64,000 bases of DNA from Maritalea mediterranea (GTDB lineage: Bacteria; Pseudomonadota; Alphaproteobacteria; Rhizobiales; Devosiaceae): positions 62,001 to 126,000 of the forward strand of contig NZ_JAKGTI010000002.1 of NCBI RefSeq assembly GCF_021568695.1. The letters run 5' to 3'. The position numbers were made by a program, and so were the translations under genes. This document shows positions 55,421 to 64,000 of the stretch, one piece after another; within the stretch, counting starts at the first letter, position 1; each line of letters opens with the position of its first letter. Under the pieces are notes generated by a model. That model was given only the letters and a program-made list of their open reading frames with translations, did no database searches and had not been told where the DNA came from.

Positions 55421-56266
55421 TTAATTGGGCTCGTCGAGCAGCATCTGGTCCATGCGCAGCGCCGGTTCGGCACATCCAGCCTCGCCCACCACTTTGGCGG
55501 GCACACCGGCCACGGTCATGCATTCCGGCACATCTTTGAGCACCACTGAACCGGCCGCCACGCGGGCGCAATTGCCAATTTTGATGTTGCCCAAAATCTT
55601 TGCGCCAGCACCAATCATAACGCCCGATCCGATTTTCGGGTGGCGATCTCCATCTTCCTTGCCAGTGCCACCCAGCGTCACCGCGTGCAGGATCGAGACA
55701 TTATCACCAACGACTGCTGTTTCGCCAATAACCAGACCAGTGGCATGGTCCACCATGATCCCCGCACCAATCCGCGCCGCCGGGTGGATATCCACCTGAA
55801 ACACCTGCGAAACGCGGCTCTGCAAATATTTCGCAAAATCTTTGCGGCCTGCATTCCACAATTCGTGGAAAAACCGGTAAGTCTGAATAGCTTGGAACCC
55901 TTTAAAATAGAGCAATGGCTCAATTGCCCGGTTGGTGGCCGGGTCACGTTCCAGCGTGGCCGCTAAATCTGTACGGAAATAATTGGCCAGTTCCGGCTTG
56001 GTTTGCAACATATCGTCGAAGGCCCGGCGGATAATCGCCGCAGACATGTCCGCATGCTCCAACAATTCGGACAAGCGATAGGCCATCGCCTCTTCCAAGC
56101 TGTTGTGGTTGAGCACGTTGGAAATCACGAAATTGGAAAAAGCCGGTTCGTCAGCCATAATCTGTCGCGCTTCAGCGCACACATCGTGCCACACCGGATC
56201 AACAATTCTGGGCTTTTTGTCGCGATTAATATTGCCAACCATAGCTATATCCAATTCGTTTTTCAC
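55421..56266 (-). CDS. cysE: Serine O-acetyltransferase
   Basis: 281 aa from a GTG at 56266; an ATG at 56242 with GGAT upstream is an alternative. N-terminal helical SATase domain (DPVWHDVCAEARQIMADEP, about residues 23-41), then a left-handed beta-helix with VDIHPAARIGAGIMVDHATG (catalytic His/Asp, about 154-173), ILHAVTLGGTGK and DRHPKIGSGVMIGAGA. It makes O-acetylserine for cysteine synthesis. The C-terminal tail lacks an obvious Ile end for CysK binding (ends LDEPN). It starts 9 bases after the hydrolase stop. Confidence 0.95.
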   Translation of the reverse strand: MKNELDIAMVGNINRDKKPRIVDPVWHDVCAEARQIMADEPAFSNFVISNVLNHNSLEEAMAYRLSELLEHADMSAAIIRRAFDDMLQTKPELANYFRTDLAATLERDPATNRAIEPLLYFKGFQAIQTYRFFHELWNAGRKDFAKYLQSRVSQVFQVDIHPAARIGAGIMVDHATGLVIGETAVVGDNVSILHAVTLGGTGKEDGDRHPKIGSGVMIGAGAKILGNIKIGNCARVAAGSVVLKDVPECMTVAGVPAKVVGEAGCAEPALRMDQMLLDEPN

Positions 56267-56275
56267 GTCGTTGCT

Positions 56276-57037
56276 TTATCCAGCGGGATAAACCCGAGAA
56301 AAGAAGTCTAGCACACCTTCTTTAAACTGTTTATCCCCAGTCGCGCGCATGTGATCACGACCTTCGATCACCAGGCTTTCGCCGCGATCCATCAGCTCCG
56401 CCAACGGCTCCGGGCGTCCGCCCACATCATCTTCACTGCCGACCGCAACGAGCACAGGCACCTCGATCTTGGACACATCTTCTTTGGAAATCTTTTGCCG
56501 TGACGACCCCATACAGGCGGCCAGTGCCTTGAGGTCGCTCTTGGTATGTTCAGCAAAAATGCGGAAGGTGCGGCCCGTGCGATCCTTCACCTCTTCCAAA
56601 CTTGGGGCCAAAAGCGCATCCACAATTGTGGTGGAATTGCTCATGCCCACCGTCATGCGCTCGCCTAGCCCGCCAAAAACGGCACAAGCGACTTTTTCTG
56701 GTGCACTCATGGCCACATAGGCAGAAATACGCGCGCCCATGGAATAGCCCATTATCGCGACTTGTTTCACGCCGAGATAATCAATCAGGTTGATCGAATC
56801 CTTGGCCATTTCGCTGGAGGGATAGGCAGCCGTGTCATAGATTTTTTCTGATTTGCCATGACCGCGATTGTCGATGGTCACCACGCGATAACCGGCCTCA
56901 ACCAGTTCATCCACCCAATTGGTTTCCACCCAATTCACCTTGCCGTTTGAGGCAAAGCCATGCACCAACAACACCGTTGGCCCCTCACCATAAATCGAAA
57001 AGGCAATCTCATAGCCTTCAGACATAAAAGTCGGCAT
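56276..57037 (-). CDS. Alpha/beta-fold hydrolase
   Basis: 253 aa from the ATG at 57037 (MPTFMSEGYEIAFS; AGGA upstream). Features: oxyanion loop LLVHGFASNGKVNW, VVTIDNRGHGKSEKI (about residues 60-74), nucleophile elbow GYSMGARISAYVA (about 97-109), acid near VAVGSEDDVGGRPEP, and terminal His in IEGRDHMRATG. Ester, amide or lactone hydrolase of unknown substrate. It is in a same-strand string with cysE and the genes after it. Confidence 0.88.
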   Translation of the reverse strand: MPTFMSEGYEIAFSIYGEGPTVLLVHGFASNGKVNWVETNWVDELVEAGYRVVTIDNRGHGKSEKIYDTAAYPSSEMAKDSINLIDYLGVKQVAIMGYSMGARISAYVAMSAPEKVACAVFGGLGERMTVGMSNSTTIVDALLAPSLEEVKDRTGRTFRIFAEHTKSDLKALAACMGSSRQKISKEDVSKIEVPVLVAVGSEDDVGGRPEPLAELMDRGESLVIEGRDHMRATGDKQFKEGVLDFFSRVYPAG

Positions 57038-57181
57038 ACCGCATCTATCCTCATATGGCCGAGCAAACCTCAAAACTTTGCATTTTCAAGTGGTGTTTGC
57101 TCTGGTTTTTTTCAATCGAGTTCGTTAATGTCCGCCACACTTAACCTCTCGCATTCAATTGGGCAATGAGTCGATTAGACA

Positions 57182-57427
57182 ATGGCAAATCAAATCACAC
57201 CACATTTTCAGAACAGCATGGGCGTCGCAAAAATCGAGATCGGCACCAAAGAGTTTAAGTGCATCGGTGCGCTGCCGCCCTATGACCATCCACATGTTTA
57301 CCTGGATATGGGCGACGAAAATGAAATTGTCTGCCCCTATTGCTCGACTCATTTTGTGCACAATGCCGATTTGAAGCCGGCCGCCGCGTCCCCGGCTGAA
57401 GCCGCCTACAACAAACAGTCTGCTTAA
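57182..57427 (+). CDS. CHCC-type zinc-finger domain protein (NDUFS6-like)
   Basis: 81 aa. The zinc-binding set is KCIGALPPYDHPHVYLDMG with Cys27 and His36 or His38, and CPYCSTHF with the final Cys pair, matching the zf-CHCC family (PF10276). Mitochondrial relatives belong to complex I (NDUFS6), and alphaproteobacterial versions are stand-alone. Divergent from the hydrolase gene. Confidence 0.85.
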   Translation: MANQITPHFQNSMGVAKIEIGTKEFKCIGALPPYDHPHVYLDMGDENEIVCPYCSTHFVHNADLKPAAASPAEAAYNKQSA

Positions 57428-57453
57428 GTTTTACAGCACAGCTGGAGCGCCGC

Positions 57454-58674
57454 ATGGCCAACAGCGATAAAACCATTGCTATTGCAGGCGCGGGCATTGC
57501 CGGCCTGACGCTCGCGATCGCTTTGGCCAAATTTGGCTTTCGCGTGGTGGTGGCGGAAAAACAAACGGTGCCGAGCGAATATGGCGCCGGTCTGCAAATC
57601 AGTCCAAATGCCCGGCGCGTGCTGAACATGTTGGGGCTTGATGAAAATTTCGCCGCCAACAGCTTTGCGCCTGAAGCAATCGATATTTACCCGCATAACG
57701 CTGAAAAACCAATCAATTCGGTGCAGCTGGGGGCATTCGCCAGTCAACGCTATAATGGCATACCCTATGCCGTCGCGCACCGGGCCGACCTCCTCAATTG
57801 CCTCTATCGCGCCGCGAAGAAATTCGCCAATATTGACATGCATTTTGGTGTTGAGGACATTGACACGACCCCAGCTGCCAACGGCGTCTCGATCATATTA
57901 AAGGACCAGCGCGGCACACCATATCCGGTCACAGCCCGGGCGCTGATTGGCGCGGATGGCGTGCGCTCACCCACGCGGATCAATCATGTAAACGGCCAAG
58001 CCCCAAAGTTCACTGGCTATATTGCCTGGCGCACGCTCATGCCCTTAACGCATTTGGACGCGCATTTATCCACCATCCACACCAGTCTGTTTTGGGGACC
58101 TGACTATCATGTGGTGGTCTATCCCCTCCCACACCAGCAACGCGCCAATGTTGCGCTCTTCACCCGACATAGCCGGAAAAATGTGTCTCGCGAAGATGAG
58201 ATTGCACTTGATCCAAACCGAATTTCGATCAAGAAAAACAATATCTTATCTGCATTTCTCGACTCATTTTATGACCAATTCACCCTCTGGCCACTGTTCG
58301 GCGTAAATTGTGAAACCTGGTATAAAGGCAATATCGCGCTGATCGGTGATGCAGCCCACGCCATGTTGCCTTTTCAAGCACAGGGGGCCGCTATGGGCAT
58401 GGAGGATGCGGGGTTGCTCGCCGTGCTGCTGGCTGGCGAAGCGAACAATGCCAAAGCATTTGCGCAATACCAAAAGCTGCGCAAACCACGCGTGGACAAG
58501 GTGCAACAGCAATCTGCTAAAAACGGAAAGATCTTCCATATGCGCCCACCCAAGGCTTGGGCGCGAGATTTTGTGGTTGCGCGCCAGTCGCCCGACGCGC
58601 AACTCAAAAGGCTGGATTGGATTTATGCCCATGACCCCTTTGAAGGGATGCTAGACAAATCAAACACAGCCTAG
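57454..58674 (+). CDS. FAD-dependent aromatic monooxygenase (UbiH/salicylate hydroxylase-like)
   Basis: 406 aa. N-terminal Rossmann motif GAGIAGLTLAIALAKFG (about residues 10-26) with Glu following in VVAEKQ, DG motif GADGVRSPTRINH (about 167-179), and GDAAHAMLPFQAQGAAMGME (about 299-318), the FAD-ribityl site. It is closest in form to single-component salicylate/3-hydroxybenzoate hydroxylases; the substrate is not determinable. GGAG ribosome binding site; 26 bases after the zinc-finger gene, likely cotranscribed. Confidence 0.88.
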   Translation: MANSDKTIAIAGAGIAGLTLAIALAKFGFRVVVAEKQTVPSEYGAGLQISPNARRVLNMLGLDENFAANSFAPEAIDIYPHNAEKPINSVQLGAFASQRYNGIPYAVAHRADLLNCLYRAAKKFANIDMHFGVEDIDTTPAANGVSIILKDQRGTPYPVTARALIGADGVRSPTRINHVNGQAPKFTGYIAWRTLMPLTHLDAHLSTIHTSLFWGPDYHVVVYPLPHQQRANVALFTRHSRKNVSREDEIALDPNRISIKKNNILSAFLDSFYDQFTLWPLFGVNCETWYKGNIALIGDAAHAMLPFQAQGAAMGMEDAGLLAVLLAGEANNAKAFAQYQKLRKPRVDKVQQQSAKNGKIFHMRPPKAWARDFVVARQSPDAQLKRLDWIYAHDPFEGMLDKSNTA

Positions 58675-58675
58675 C

Positions 58676-59542
58676 TTAATCCAACGCTGGCCCGAATTTG
58701 CCGGCGGCATAATCTTGAAAGGCGTGATAGATTTCGCTCTTTGTGTTCATCACAAACGGCCCACCCTTTGCGATCGGCTCATTCAACGCCTCGCCCGTGG
58801 CCAGCACAAACCGCCCACCTGTGTCACTATGCACTTCAATAGCGTCGCCCGCTTTACTCAGCTCGATAAGGCTGCCTTCGCCATAAAGCGCTGTGGTTTC
58901 ATCCGAATCCAAAAGGCTAATTGTGCCCTCGACCACCAGTATAAACCCTTGACGCCCATCTAGCGGTTCCGCAAGCGTACCCCCCGCCTGAAGTGTCACA
59001 TCCAAAATAAAGGGGCGCGTGTCCCGGTCCAGAAAGTGGCCCTTGGTGCCCTGGCTGGTCTCACCCGCGATGACCCGCAGGCTAGCCTTCTCGCGTTTTT
59101 CAACCGCCAGCTTGGAGATATCGAGGTTGGTATATTCTGGCGCATCCGCCTTTTGCGCCGCAGGCAGGTTCAGCCAAAATTGCAGGCCTGACAAATCCTC
59201 ATCGCCTTCCACGCGGGGCATTTCTGAGTGGATAATGCCATTGGCCGCTTTCATCCATTGCACGCCGCCTGGCCCCACTTCTGCTGTGTTGCCAATATTG
59301 TCGCGGTGGCCCATATGACCACTCAACATCAGTGTAATGGTTTCAAACCCGCGGTGGGGATGCGGCGGAAACCCCGGAATTGCGCCCTTGGGGCTTTCAA
59401 CTTTGAACCAGTCCAGCATCAAGAAGGGATTGATCACATCAATATCGGGCGTCCCGATATAGCGATGCACCATAATTCCTTCACCTTCTTGGACATGATG
59501 GCCACGACTCATTTTCGCAGCATGTTTCAATTTGGCAGTCAT
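58676..59542 (-). CDS. Pirin family protein
   Basis: 288 aa from the ATG at 59542 (GGAGG 6 bases upstream). Bicupin with the pirin motif FPPHPHRGFETITLMLSG (about residues 54-71), carrying His pairs and Glu for metal, and a later GIIHSE (about 96-101). Pirins bind iron, and some (YhhW) are quercetinases; regulatory roles exist in other species. The C-terminal part ends with KSEIYHAFQDYAAGKFG. Convergent with the monooxygenase gene, one base between stops. Confidence 0.92.
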   Translation of the reverse strand: MTAKLKHAAKMSRGHHVQEGEGIMVHRYIGTPDIDVINPFLMLDWFKVESPKGAIPGFPPHPHRGFETITLMLSGHMGHRDNIGNTAEVGPGGVQWMKAANGIIHSEMPRVEGDEDLSGLQFWLNLPAAQKADAPEYTNLDISKLAVEKREKASLRVIAGETSQGTKGHFLDRDTRPFILDVTLQAGGTLAEPLDGRQGFILVVEGTISLLDSDETTALYGEGSLIELSKAGDAIEVHSDTGGRFVLATGEALNEPIAKGGPFVMNTKSEIYHAFQDYAAGKFGPALD

Positions 59543-59731
59543 AATCGCCTCCATTGGTTTGTGCAGCAAAAATAGGCGCATTTTGATTTACAAAAATAGC
59601 GGAAACATCAAATGATTGTTCACATAATCAACCCTAATAAATAGAAATCCGCCATCGGGTGGTGCAAAATTGACTTGCGCACCCTATATGCAGCATGTCT
59701 ATTGACGAAAATACCCGCCTAAAGGAAACCC

Positions 59732-61012
59732 ATGACCGCAGCAAAGAACTCAAAGCTGGCGCTCGCCTTCATTTTGATCACGGTTCTGATCGACATTATC
59801 GGGCTGGGGATCATTATTCCGGTGCTGCCACATCTGATTGAGGAGTTGACCGGTGGCACCGTGGCTGAAGCGGCGGTTTATGGCGGTTTTCTGCTGTTTG
59901 TCTATGCCTTGATGCAGTTTATTTTTTCGCCGATTTTGGGCAATTTGAGCGACCGTTTCGGGCGGCGTCCTGTGCTGCTGCTCTCGCTGTTGGGGCTGAC
60001 GCTCGACTATATTTTAATGGGGTTCGCGCCCACATTGGCCTGGCTATTCGTTGGGCGGGTGCTTTCGGGCATTATGGGCGCTGCGGTCTCCACCGCCACC
60101 GCCTATATCGCTGATATTTCCACCCGCGAAAAACGAGCACAGAATTTCGGCCTGATCGGCGCGGCCTTTGGTGCAGGCTTTATCATCGGGCCGGTGGTTG
60201 GCGGCCAACTGGGCGAATTCGGGGCGCGCGTACCCTTTTTCGCCGCCGCAGCGCTGGCCTTTGTCAATCTGATCTTTGGCTATTTCGTGCTGCCCGAAAG
60301 CCTGACCATGCGCAAGCGCCGGCGTTTTGAGATCAAGCGCGCGAACCCGCTGGGCACGCTGATGTCCTTGCGTAAATATCCCTATGTATTGTCCTTCATC
60401 GCCGTTTTGTTCTTTTTCTCATTGGCCGCGCAGACCTATCCCAGCATCTGGAACTTTTTCACCATTGAGCGGTTTGACTGGTCGCCTTCACAAGTGGGCT
60501 ACTCTTTGGGCGCCTTCGGCATCATGTTCGCGATCGTGCAAGCACTGGTAATTCGCCCCTCCATGCGATGGTTTGGTGAGGTCAAAACTGTTTTGATCGG
60601 CCTCACCTTTGCCGTGATCGCCTTTTTCGGCATGGCTTTTATCGACACCCCACTCGGCCTTTATACCTTCCTGGCGATGGGCGCCATGGGCGGCCTGGTC
60701 GTGCCCGGCCTTACCGGACTGATGGCCAACCGCGTTGCCGACAATGCACAAGGCGAACTGCAGGGCGGCATCAATGCCGTCAACTCAATCACCTCTATTG
60801 TTGGTCCACTGGCGGCCACCCAGCTCTTTTCCTTTTTTACCACCTCGCCAAAAGCGTTCACTTATTTTCCGGGGGTGCCATTCTTCGCCGCAGGTATTGC
60901 GGTGACGCTTGGCGCGGCATGGTTCGTCACCACAGCCATACGCGCAGGCCTTCTGTTGCGGCGCAAAGCCCATTTTGGCCAATCCGCCGTCCCAAAAGAA
61001 CCAGACGAATAG
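59732..61012 (+). CDS. MFS transporter, TetA-like (DHA1) drug/H+ antiporter family
   Basis: 426 aa with 12 spans. Motif A is GNLSDRFGRRPVLLLSLLG (about residues 71-89), motif B-like region has FVGRVLSGIMGAA, and motif C is GAAFGAGFIIGPVVGG (about 145-160), all typical of Tet-type exporters. N-terminus ITVLIDIIGLGIIIPVLP matches the TetA opening. Chromosomal, without mobile-element signs or a tetR gene nearby, so a housekeeping export role is as likely as resistance. Confidence 0.88.
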   Translation: MTAAKNSKLALAFILITVLIDIIGLGIIIPVLPHLIEELTGGTVAEAAVYGGFLLFVYALMQFIFSPILGNLSDRFGRRPVLLLSLLGLTLDYILMGFAPTLAWLFVGRVLSGIMGAAVSTATAYIADISTREKRAQNFGLIGAAFGAGFIIGPVVGGQLGEFGARVPFFAAAALAFVNLIFGYFVLPESLTMRKRRRFEIKRANPLGTLMSLRKYPYVLSFIAVLFFFSLAAQTYPSIWNFFTIERFDWSPSQVGYSLGAFGIMFAIVQALVIRPSMRWFGEVKTVLIGLTFAVIAFFGMAFIDTPLGLYTFLAMGAMGGLVVPGLTGLMANRVADNAQGELQGGINAVNSITSIVGPLAATQLFSFFTTSPKAFTYFPGVPFFAAGIAVTLGAAWFVTTAIRAGLLLRRKAHFGQSAVPKEPDE

Positions 61013-61016
61013 TGCT

Positions 61017-61955
61017 TTACTTTTTTGCGGCCCAAATATCGTAGATGGCATTGGCCACCATCAAATCGAGATGTGCCCCACCGCCATTCTTAAACAGCGT
61101 GATATCGTCTTCGTGGGTGCGCAGCGAACATTCCGGCTGCACCATATCGTAATAGTCTGCCAACACATCGGCTTCGCTGATCACACCGCGGGCAATCGGG
61201 TCCTTAAGCTCGCCAATATGCTCGATGGTCGTCTCGCGGCTATCAACAAACAGTTTTGCCTTTTGCATCAAGCCATCATCTGCTTCGCGCATCCCGTCTT
61301 TAAACGCCCCTATCAGATCGAAATGCGTGCCGGGTGTCGCCCATGCGCCTTGAATAAAGGGCTCACGCGCCATCGTCGCGCTGGTCACAATATCCGCCTC
61401 GCTCACGGCTTTGGCCAAATCCTCAACCGCCTCACATTGTTTTTGTGCCGCCAGCTCCTGCGCATTAGCATGGGTGCGGCTCCAAATTTGAATGCGGTCC
61501 AGATCGGGGAAAATCTCACGATAGGCATCCACCAGTGATTCGGCGACCACGCCGGAGCCGACCACCAGCAATTTGCGCGCGTCCTTCCGCGCCAGCAGCC
61601 GCGCGCCCAAAACGGAATCAGCCGCGGTTTTCCATTTGGTCACCAACTGCCCATCCACCAGCGCTTTCACCTGTCCGCTCTCATCATCAAACAGAATCAC
61701 CACCCCATGAATGGTGGGGATCGCAGGCTCACGTTGGGCATTTTTCGGGTAAACCGTCACCGCTTTCATGGCTAGGCCCAGATCATCAATCCAGGCGGCG
61801 CGGTTCAGCATGGTAGATTGGTCTTCCGCACGGTTTAAAAACAAATCGCCCAACCGCGCCTTGCTGCGCTTATGGCCGTCAAAAATCGCATCAGCCACTT
61901 TGCCCCAACGTAACTGGTCTTCGATTTCTTCACGTCCGATAAATGGAATAGACAT
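61017..61955 (-). CDS. Ornithine cyclodeaminase / mu-crystallin family protein
   Basis: 312 aa from the ATG at 61955 (AAGGGGA upstream). NAD-binding motif LLVVGSGVVAESLVDAY (about residues 123-139); TVYPKNAQREPAIPTIHGVV and VTKWKTAADSVLGARLLA correspond to the substrate-binding parts; GGGAHLDLMVANAI closes. Family members include ornithine cyclodeaminase, alanine dehydrogenase and ketimine reductases; the exact substrate is open. Convergent with the MFS gene, 4 bases between stops. Confidence 0.87.
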   Translation of the reverse strand: MSIPFIGREEIEDQLRWGKVADAIFDGHKRSKARLGDLFLNRAEDQSTMLNRAAWIDDLGLAMKAVTVYPKNAQREPAIPTIHGVVILFDDESGQVKALVDGQLVTKWKTAADSVLGARLLARKDARKLLVVGSGVVAESLVDAYREIFPDLDRIQIWSRTHANAQELAAQKQCEAVEDLAKAVSEADIVTSATMAREPFIQGAWATPGTHFDLIGAFKDGMREADDGLMQKAKLFVDSRETTIEHIGELKDPIARGVISEADVLADYYDMVQPECSLRTHEDDITLFKNGGGAHLDLMVANAIYDIWAAKK

Positions 61956-62099
61956 GTTGATCCCCTTTTTTGCGCCATAGTGCAAAATTGCGCGCACCAT
62001 TTCAAAGCCGATAAATCGATTTTCGACCATTTGCCGACGAATGTCGTAGAAACGACATGGAAAAACGGCTTAGTCTGGCCCAGCAAATGGAGTGCACCT

Positions 62100-63443
62100 A
62101 TGAAAATCGCAGTTATTGGCGTGGGATATGTGGGTCTGGTGTCCGGGGTTTGCCTCGCTGAGGTGGGTCATGAGATCACCTGTGTGGATCTGGATCAGGC
62201 AAAGATCGATAAACTGAACCAAAATCACGTCCCCATCTATGAGCGTGGGCTTGAAGACATGGTCGCCGCAAACCGAGCCGCCGGTCATCTGCATTTCACG
62301 ACCGACCTGGCCGCCGCGCTTAAAGATGCCGAAGCGGCCTTTATCGCCGTGGGTACCCCGTCGCGTGAAAGCGACGGTCACGCCGATTTGAGCTATATCT
62401 ATGCCGCCGCCAAAAACATTGCCGAACAGGCCACCGACCCATTGGTGATCATCAACAAATCCACAGTTCCTGTGGGCACTGGCGATGAGGTGGAAAACAT
62501 CGTCAAAACAACGCGGCCCGATCTGCAATTCGACATTGTCTCCAACCCGGAATTTTTGCGCGAAGGCGCGGCCATCGAGGACTTTATGGCCCCGGATCGA
62601 ATCGTGATCGGCGTGGAAACCGACCATGCCAGAAAGGTGATGGCCGAAATCTATGCGCCATTCGCTGCGCAAGGCTACCCGATCCTTTACGTCAACCGCC
62701 GCACAAGCGAACTCACCAAATATGCCGCCAATTCCTTTCTGGCGCTCAAACTTGCTTACATCAACGAAGTCGCCGAGCTGTGCGAAGTGGTTGGCGCCGA
62801 CATTAAAGGCGTCTCAAAGGGCATCGGTCTGGACCCACGCATTGGTGAAAAGTTCCTCAATGCCGGTCCCGGCTATGGCGGCTCCTGCTTTCCAAAAGAC
62901 ACGCTGGCGCTGGTGCGCACAGCGCAGGACCATGAGCGCCCGCTACGCCTGATCGAAATGATCGTCTCCATCAACGAATATCGCAAACGCGCCATGTCCC
63001 GCAAAATCGCACAAATGTGTGAGAATGAGGTCAAAGGCAAAAAAATCGCCATATTGGGCCTCACCTTCAAACCCAACACCGACGATATGCGCGAAGCCCC
63101 CTCCATCGCGATCATACAAGGTCTGCAGGATATGGGCACCACCATCCACGCCTACGATCCGGAAGGCATGGAGAACGCAAAGCGCTATCTCAACAACATC
63201 ACCTATTGCGACAGCGCCCTCGCCTGCGTTGACAGCGCCGATGCCGCAGTGATCGTCACCGAATGGGATGAATTCCGCACCCTGCCCTTTGCTGAGATCA
63301 AAACCAGGATGCGGAAACCGGTCCTTGTAGACCTGCGTAACCTCTATGATGGGCAGAGCTTAAAGGCCGTGGGATTTGACTATCAGTGCGTGGGCCGACC
63401 GCAGGAAACGGTGATCAATTCAATGCCTGTTAGTGACGACTAA
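62100..63443 (+). CDS. UDP-glucose 6-dehydrogenase
   Basis: 447 aa from the ATG at 62100 (GGAG 7 bases upstream). N-terminal NAD motif GVGYVGLVSGVCLAEVGHE (about residues 7-25), STVPVGTGDEV, catalytic Cys in GPGYGGSCFPKDTLAL (about residue 260), and the C-terminal LGLTFKPNTDDMREAPS. It oxidises UDP-glucose to UDP-glucuronate for exopolysaccharide or lipid glycans. It may supply the export pathway to which the flippase at 37-38 kb belongs, although they are unlinked. A GATTATT/AATAATC hairpin follows the stop (63447-63464). Confidence 0.94.
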   Translation: MKIAVIGVGYVGLVSGVCLAEVGHEITCVDLDQAKIDKLNQNHVPIYERGLEDMVAANRAAGHLHFTTDLAAALKDAEAAFIAVGTPSRESDGHADLSYIYAAAKNIAEQATDPLVIINKSTVPVGTGDEVENIVKTTRPDLQFDIVSNPEFLREGAAIEDFMAPDRIVIGVETDHARKVMAEIYAPFAAQGYPILYVNRRTSELTKYAANSFLALKLAYINEVAELCEVVGADIKGVSKGIGLDPRIGEKFLNAGPGYGGSCFPKDTLALVRTAQDHERPLRLIEMIVSINEYRKRAMSRKIAQMCENEVKGKKIAILGLTFKPNTDDMREAPSIAIIQGLQDMGTTIHAYDPEGMENAKRYLNNITYCDSALACVDSADAAVIVTEWDEFRTLPFAEIKTRMRKPVLVDLRNLYDGQSLKAVGFDYQCVGRPQETVINSMPVSDD

Positions 63444-63539
63444 GATGATTATTTTCGAATAATCTCAAAGTCCTATCACATATGCGTACCCGTCCAACCC
63501 TGCCAACATGACCAATTCCACTATCGGGCCGATTCCCAT

Positions 63540-63568
63540 TTGCAATGCGCTAAAATTTTGATTATGAA
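63540..63568 (+). promoter_or_regulatory. Candidate tRNA-Leu promoter
   Basis: TTGCAA (63540-63545) and TATGAA (63563-63568) are 17 bases apart; the -10 ends 16 bases before the tRNA. Confidence 0.6.
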
Positions 63569-63584
63569 AACCACACTCTTCAGT

Positions 63585-63671
63585 GCGGACGTGGTGAAAT
63601 TGGTAAACACAAGGGACTTAAAATCCCTCGCCCTAACCGGCTTACGGGTTCAAGTCCCGTCGTCCGCACCA
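63585..63671 (+). tRNA. trnL: tRNA-Leu (anticodon TAA)
   Basis: Class II tRNA of 87 bases: acceptor GCGGACG pairs with CGTCCGC, D-arm with TGGTGAAATTGGTAAAC, anticodon loop CTTAAAA (TAA) in an AGGGA/TCCCT stem, long variable arm, encoded ACCA. Confidence 0.97.
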
Positions 63672-63707
63672 AAAATCTTCAGCTTCACCTCATTATACCG
63701 GCAACGC

Positions 63708-64000
63708 TCACTTCCGCGCCTTGAGCAGATTGTTGCGCTCGCTCGCCGCTGTTAGTTCCAGCAGGAACAGCGCCAGCGACACGGTAAGCAACAGCATGGC
63801 AAGAATGAAGCTGAAGGCGATCAGGCCGGACAGGTCCGGGGCCACATAGTCGCCGAGGAAAATAAACACCACCACCAGGCAAATCAAAATGCCCGCGGCC
63901 ACGCTGAGGCGGCTGGACCATAGAATATAGGCGATGCGCCGCAGATTGCGGATGCGCTCCTTTGTGCCGCCTTCATGCTCATCCAGACGATCAACGATTC
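63708..64000 (-). CDS. DUF2721 family membrane protein, C-terminal part (gene enters from beyond the window)
   Basis: The visible 96 codons read IVDRLDEHEGGTKERIRNLR, then RRIAYILWSSRLSVAAGI followed by two membrane spans (roughly SVAAGILICLVVVFIFLGD and LIAFSFILAMLLLTVSLAL), ending ERNNLLKARK. The pattern of a helical Arg-rich linker before two spans and a short tail matches the C-terminus of DUF2721 proteins, of unknown function. The start is outside the window. Confidence 0.75.
   Translation of the reverse strand, partial: IVDRLDEHEGGTKERIRNLRRIAYILWSSRLSVAAGILICLVVVFIFLGDYVAPDLSGLIAFSFILAMLLLTVSLALFLLELTAASERNNLLKARK

Noticed and set aside
59732-61012. TetA-like pump and beta-lactamase-like protein as acquired resistance genes
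   Set aside because: Both are ordinary chromosomal family members without mobile elements, adjacent regulators or compositional shift; resistance cannot be claimed.
63540-63755. Plus-strand frame with SADVVKLVNTRDLKSLALTG
   Set aside because: It is the sense translation of tRNA-Leu.

Overview
The window looks like chromosome of a free-living, probably motile alphaproteobacterium, most likely Hyphomicrobiales (Rhizobiales). This rests on family content: DUF2336, DUF2239 and DUF3126 proteins, a PF07310-type PAS protein beside a PilZ protein, a transglutaminase-like cysteine peptidase, a CHCC zinc-finger protein, and the contiguous rif-str-S10 ribosomal block. Genus cannot be fixed by eye. Nothing looks like a prophage, plasmid, CRISPR array or insertion sequence.

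Region 1 (1-18908, all minus strand) is the information-processing superoperon. In transcription order it runs tRNA-Trp, secE, nusG, rplK, rplA, rplJ, rplL, rpoB, rpoC, then (after a terminator and a new promoter) rpsL, rpsG, fusA, tuf, rpsJ, rplC, rplD and rplW, which leaves the window. RNA hairpins sit at the expected control points: the L11 leader, L10 leader, rplL-rpoB attenuator, rpoC terminator, str leader and tuf-rpsJ boundary.

Region 2 (19-34 kb) is accessory. It holds a MAPEG protein, a secreted seven-repeat FG-GAP/phosphodiester-glycosidase protein, a chemoreceptor, a second near-identical tuf gene, a nucleoside hydrolase and a DksA/TraR-type protein. A DUF2239-MATE operon follows, with a frameshifted MATE gene and a promoter carrying two perfect TTACCCGGGTAA palindromes. 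Then come an esterase whose start codon abuts an intrinsic terminator, and two diguanylate cyclases.

Region 3 (34-50 kb) has tRNA-Tyr/tRNA-Gly, rlmB, a serine beta-lactamase-like protein, a flippase/ATP-grasp pair, tRNA-Thr, NAD kinase, DUF2336, a lytic transglycosylase, a nitroreductase, two exported proteins, thrS, yidD, a NifU-like scaffold, folE and hisI.

Region 4 (50-64 kb) has a rhomboid protease, the PAS-PilZ-cysteine peptidase cluster, a gamma-carbonic anhydrase, small membrane proteins, cysE, an alpha/beta hydrolase, an FAD monooxygenase, a pirin, a Tet-type MFS pump, an ornithine cyclodeaminase homologue, UDP-glucose dehydrogenase, tRNA-Leu and a truncated DUF2721 gene.

No wholly new multi-gene system is evident. 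The most unusual signals are regulatory: the esterase terminator/SD/start fusion, the hairpin over the hisI start codon, a terminator inside a small membrane-protein gene, the paired operators without a local regulator, and two CtrA-like sites.
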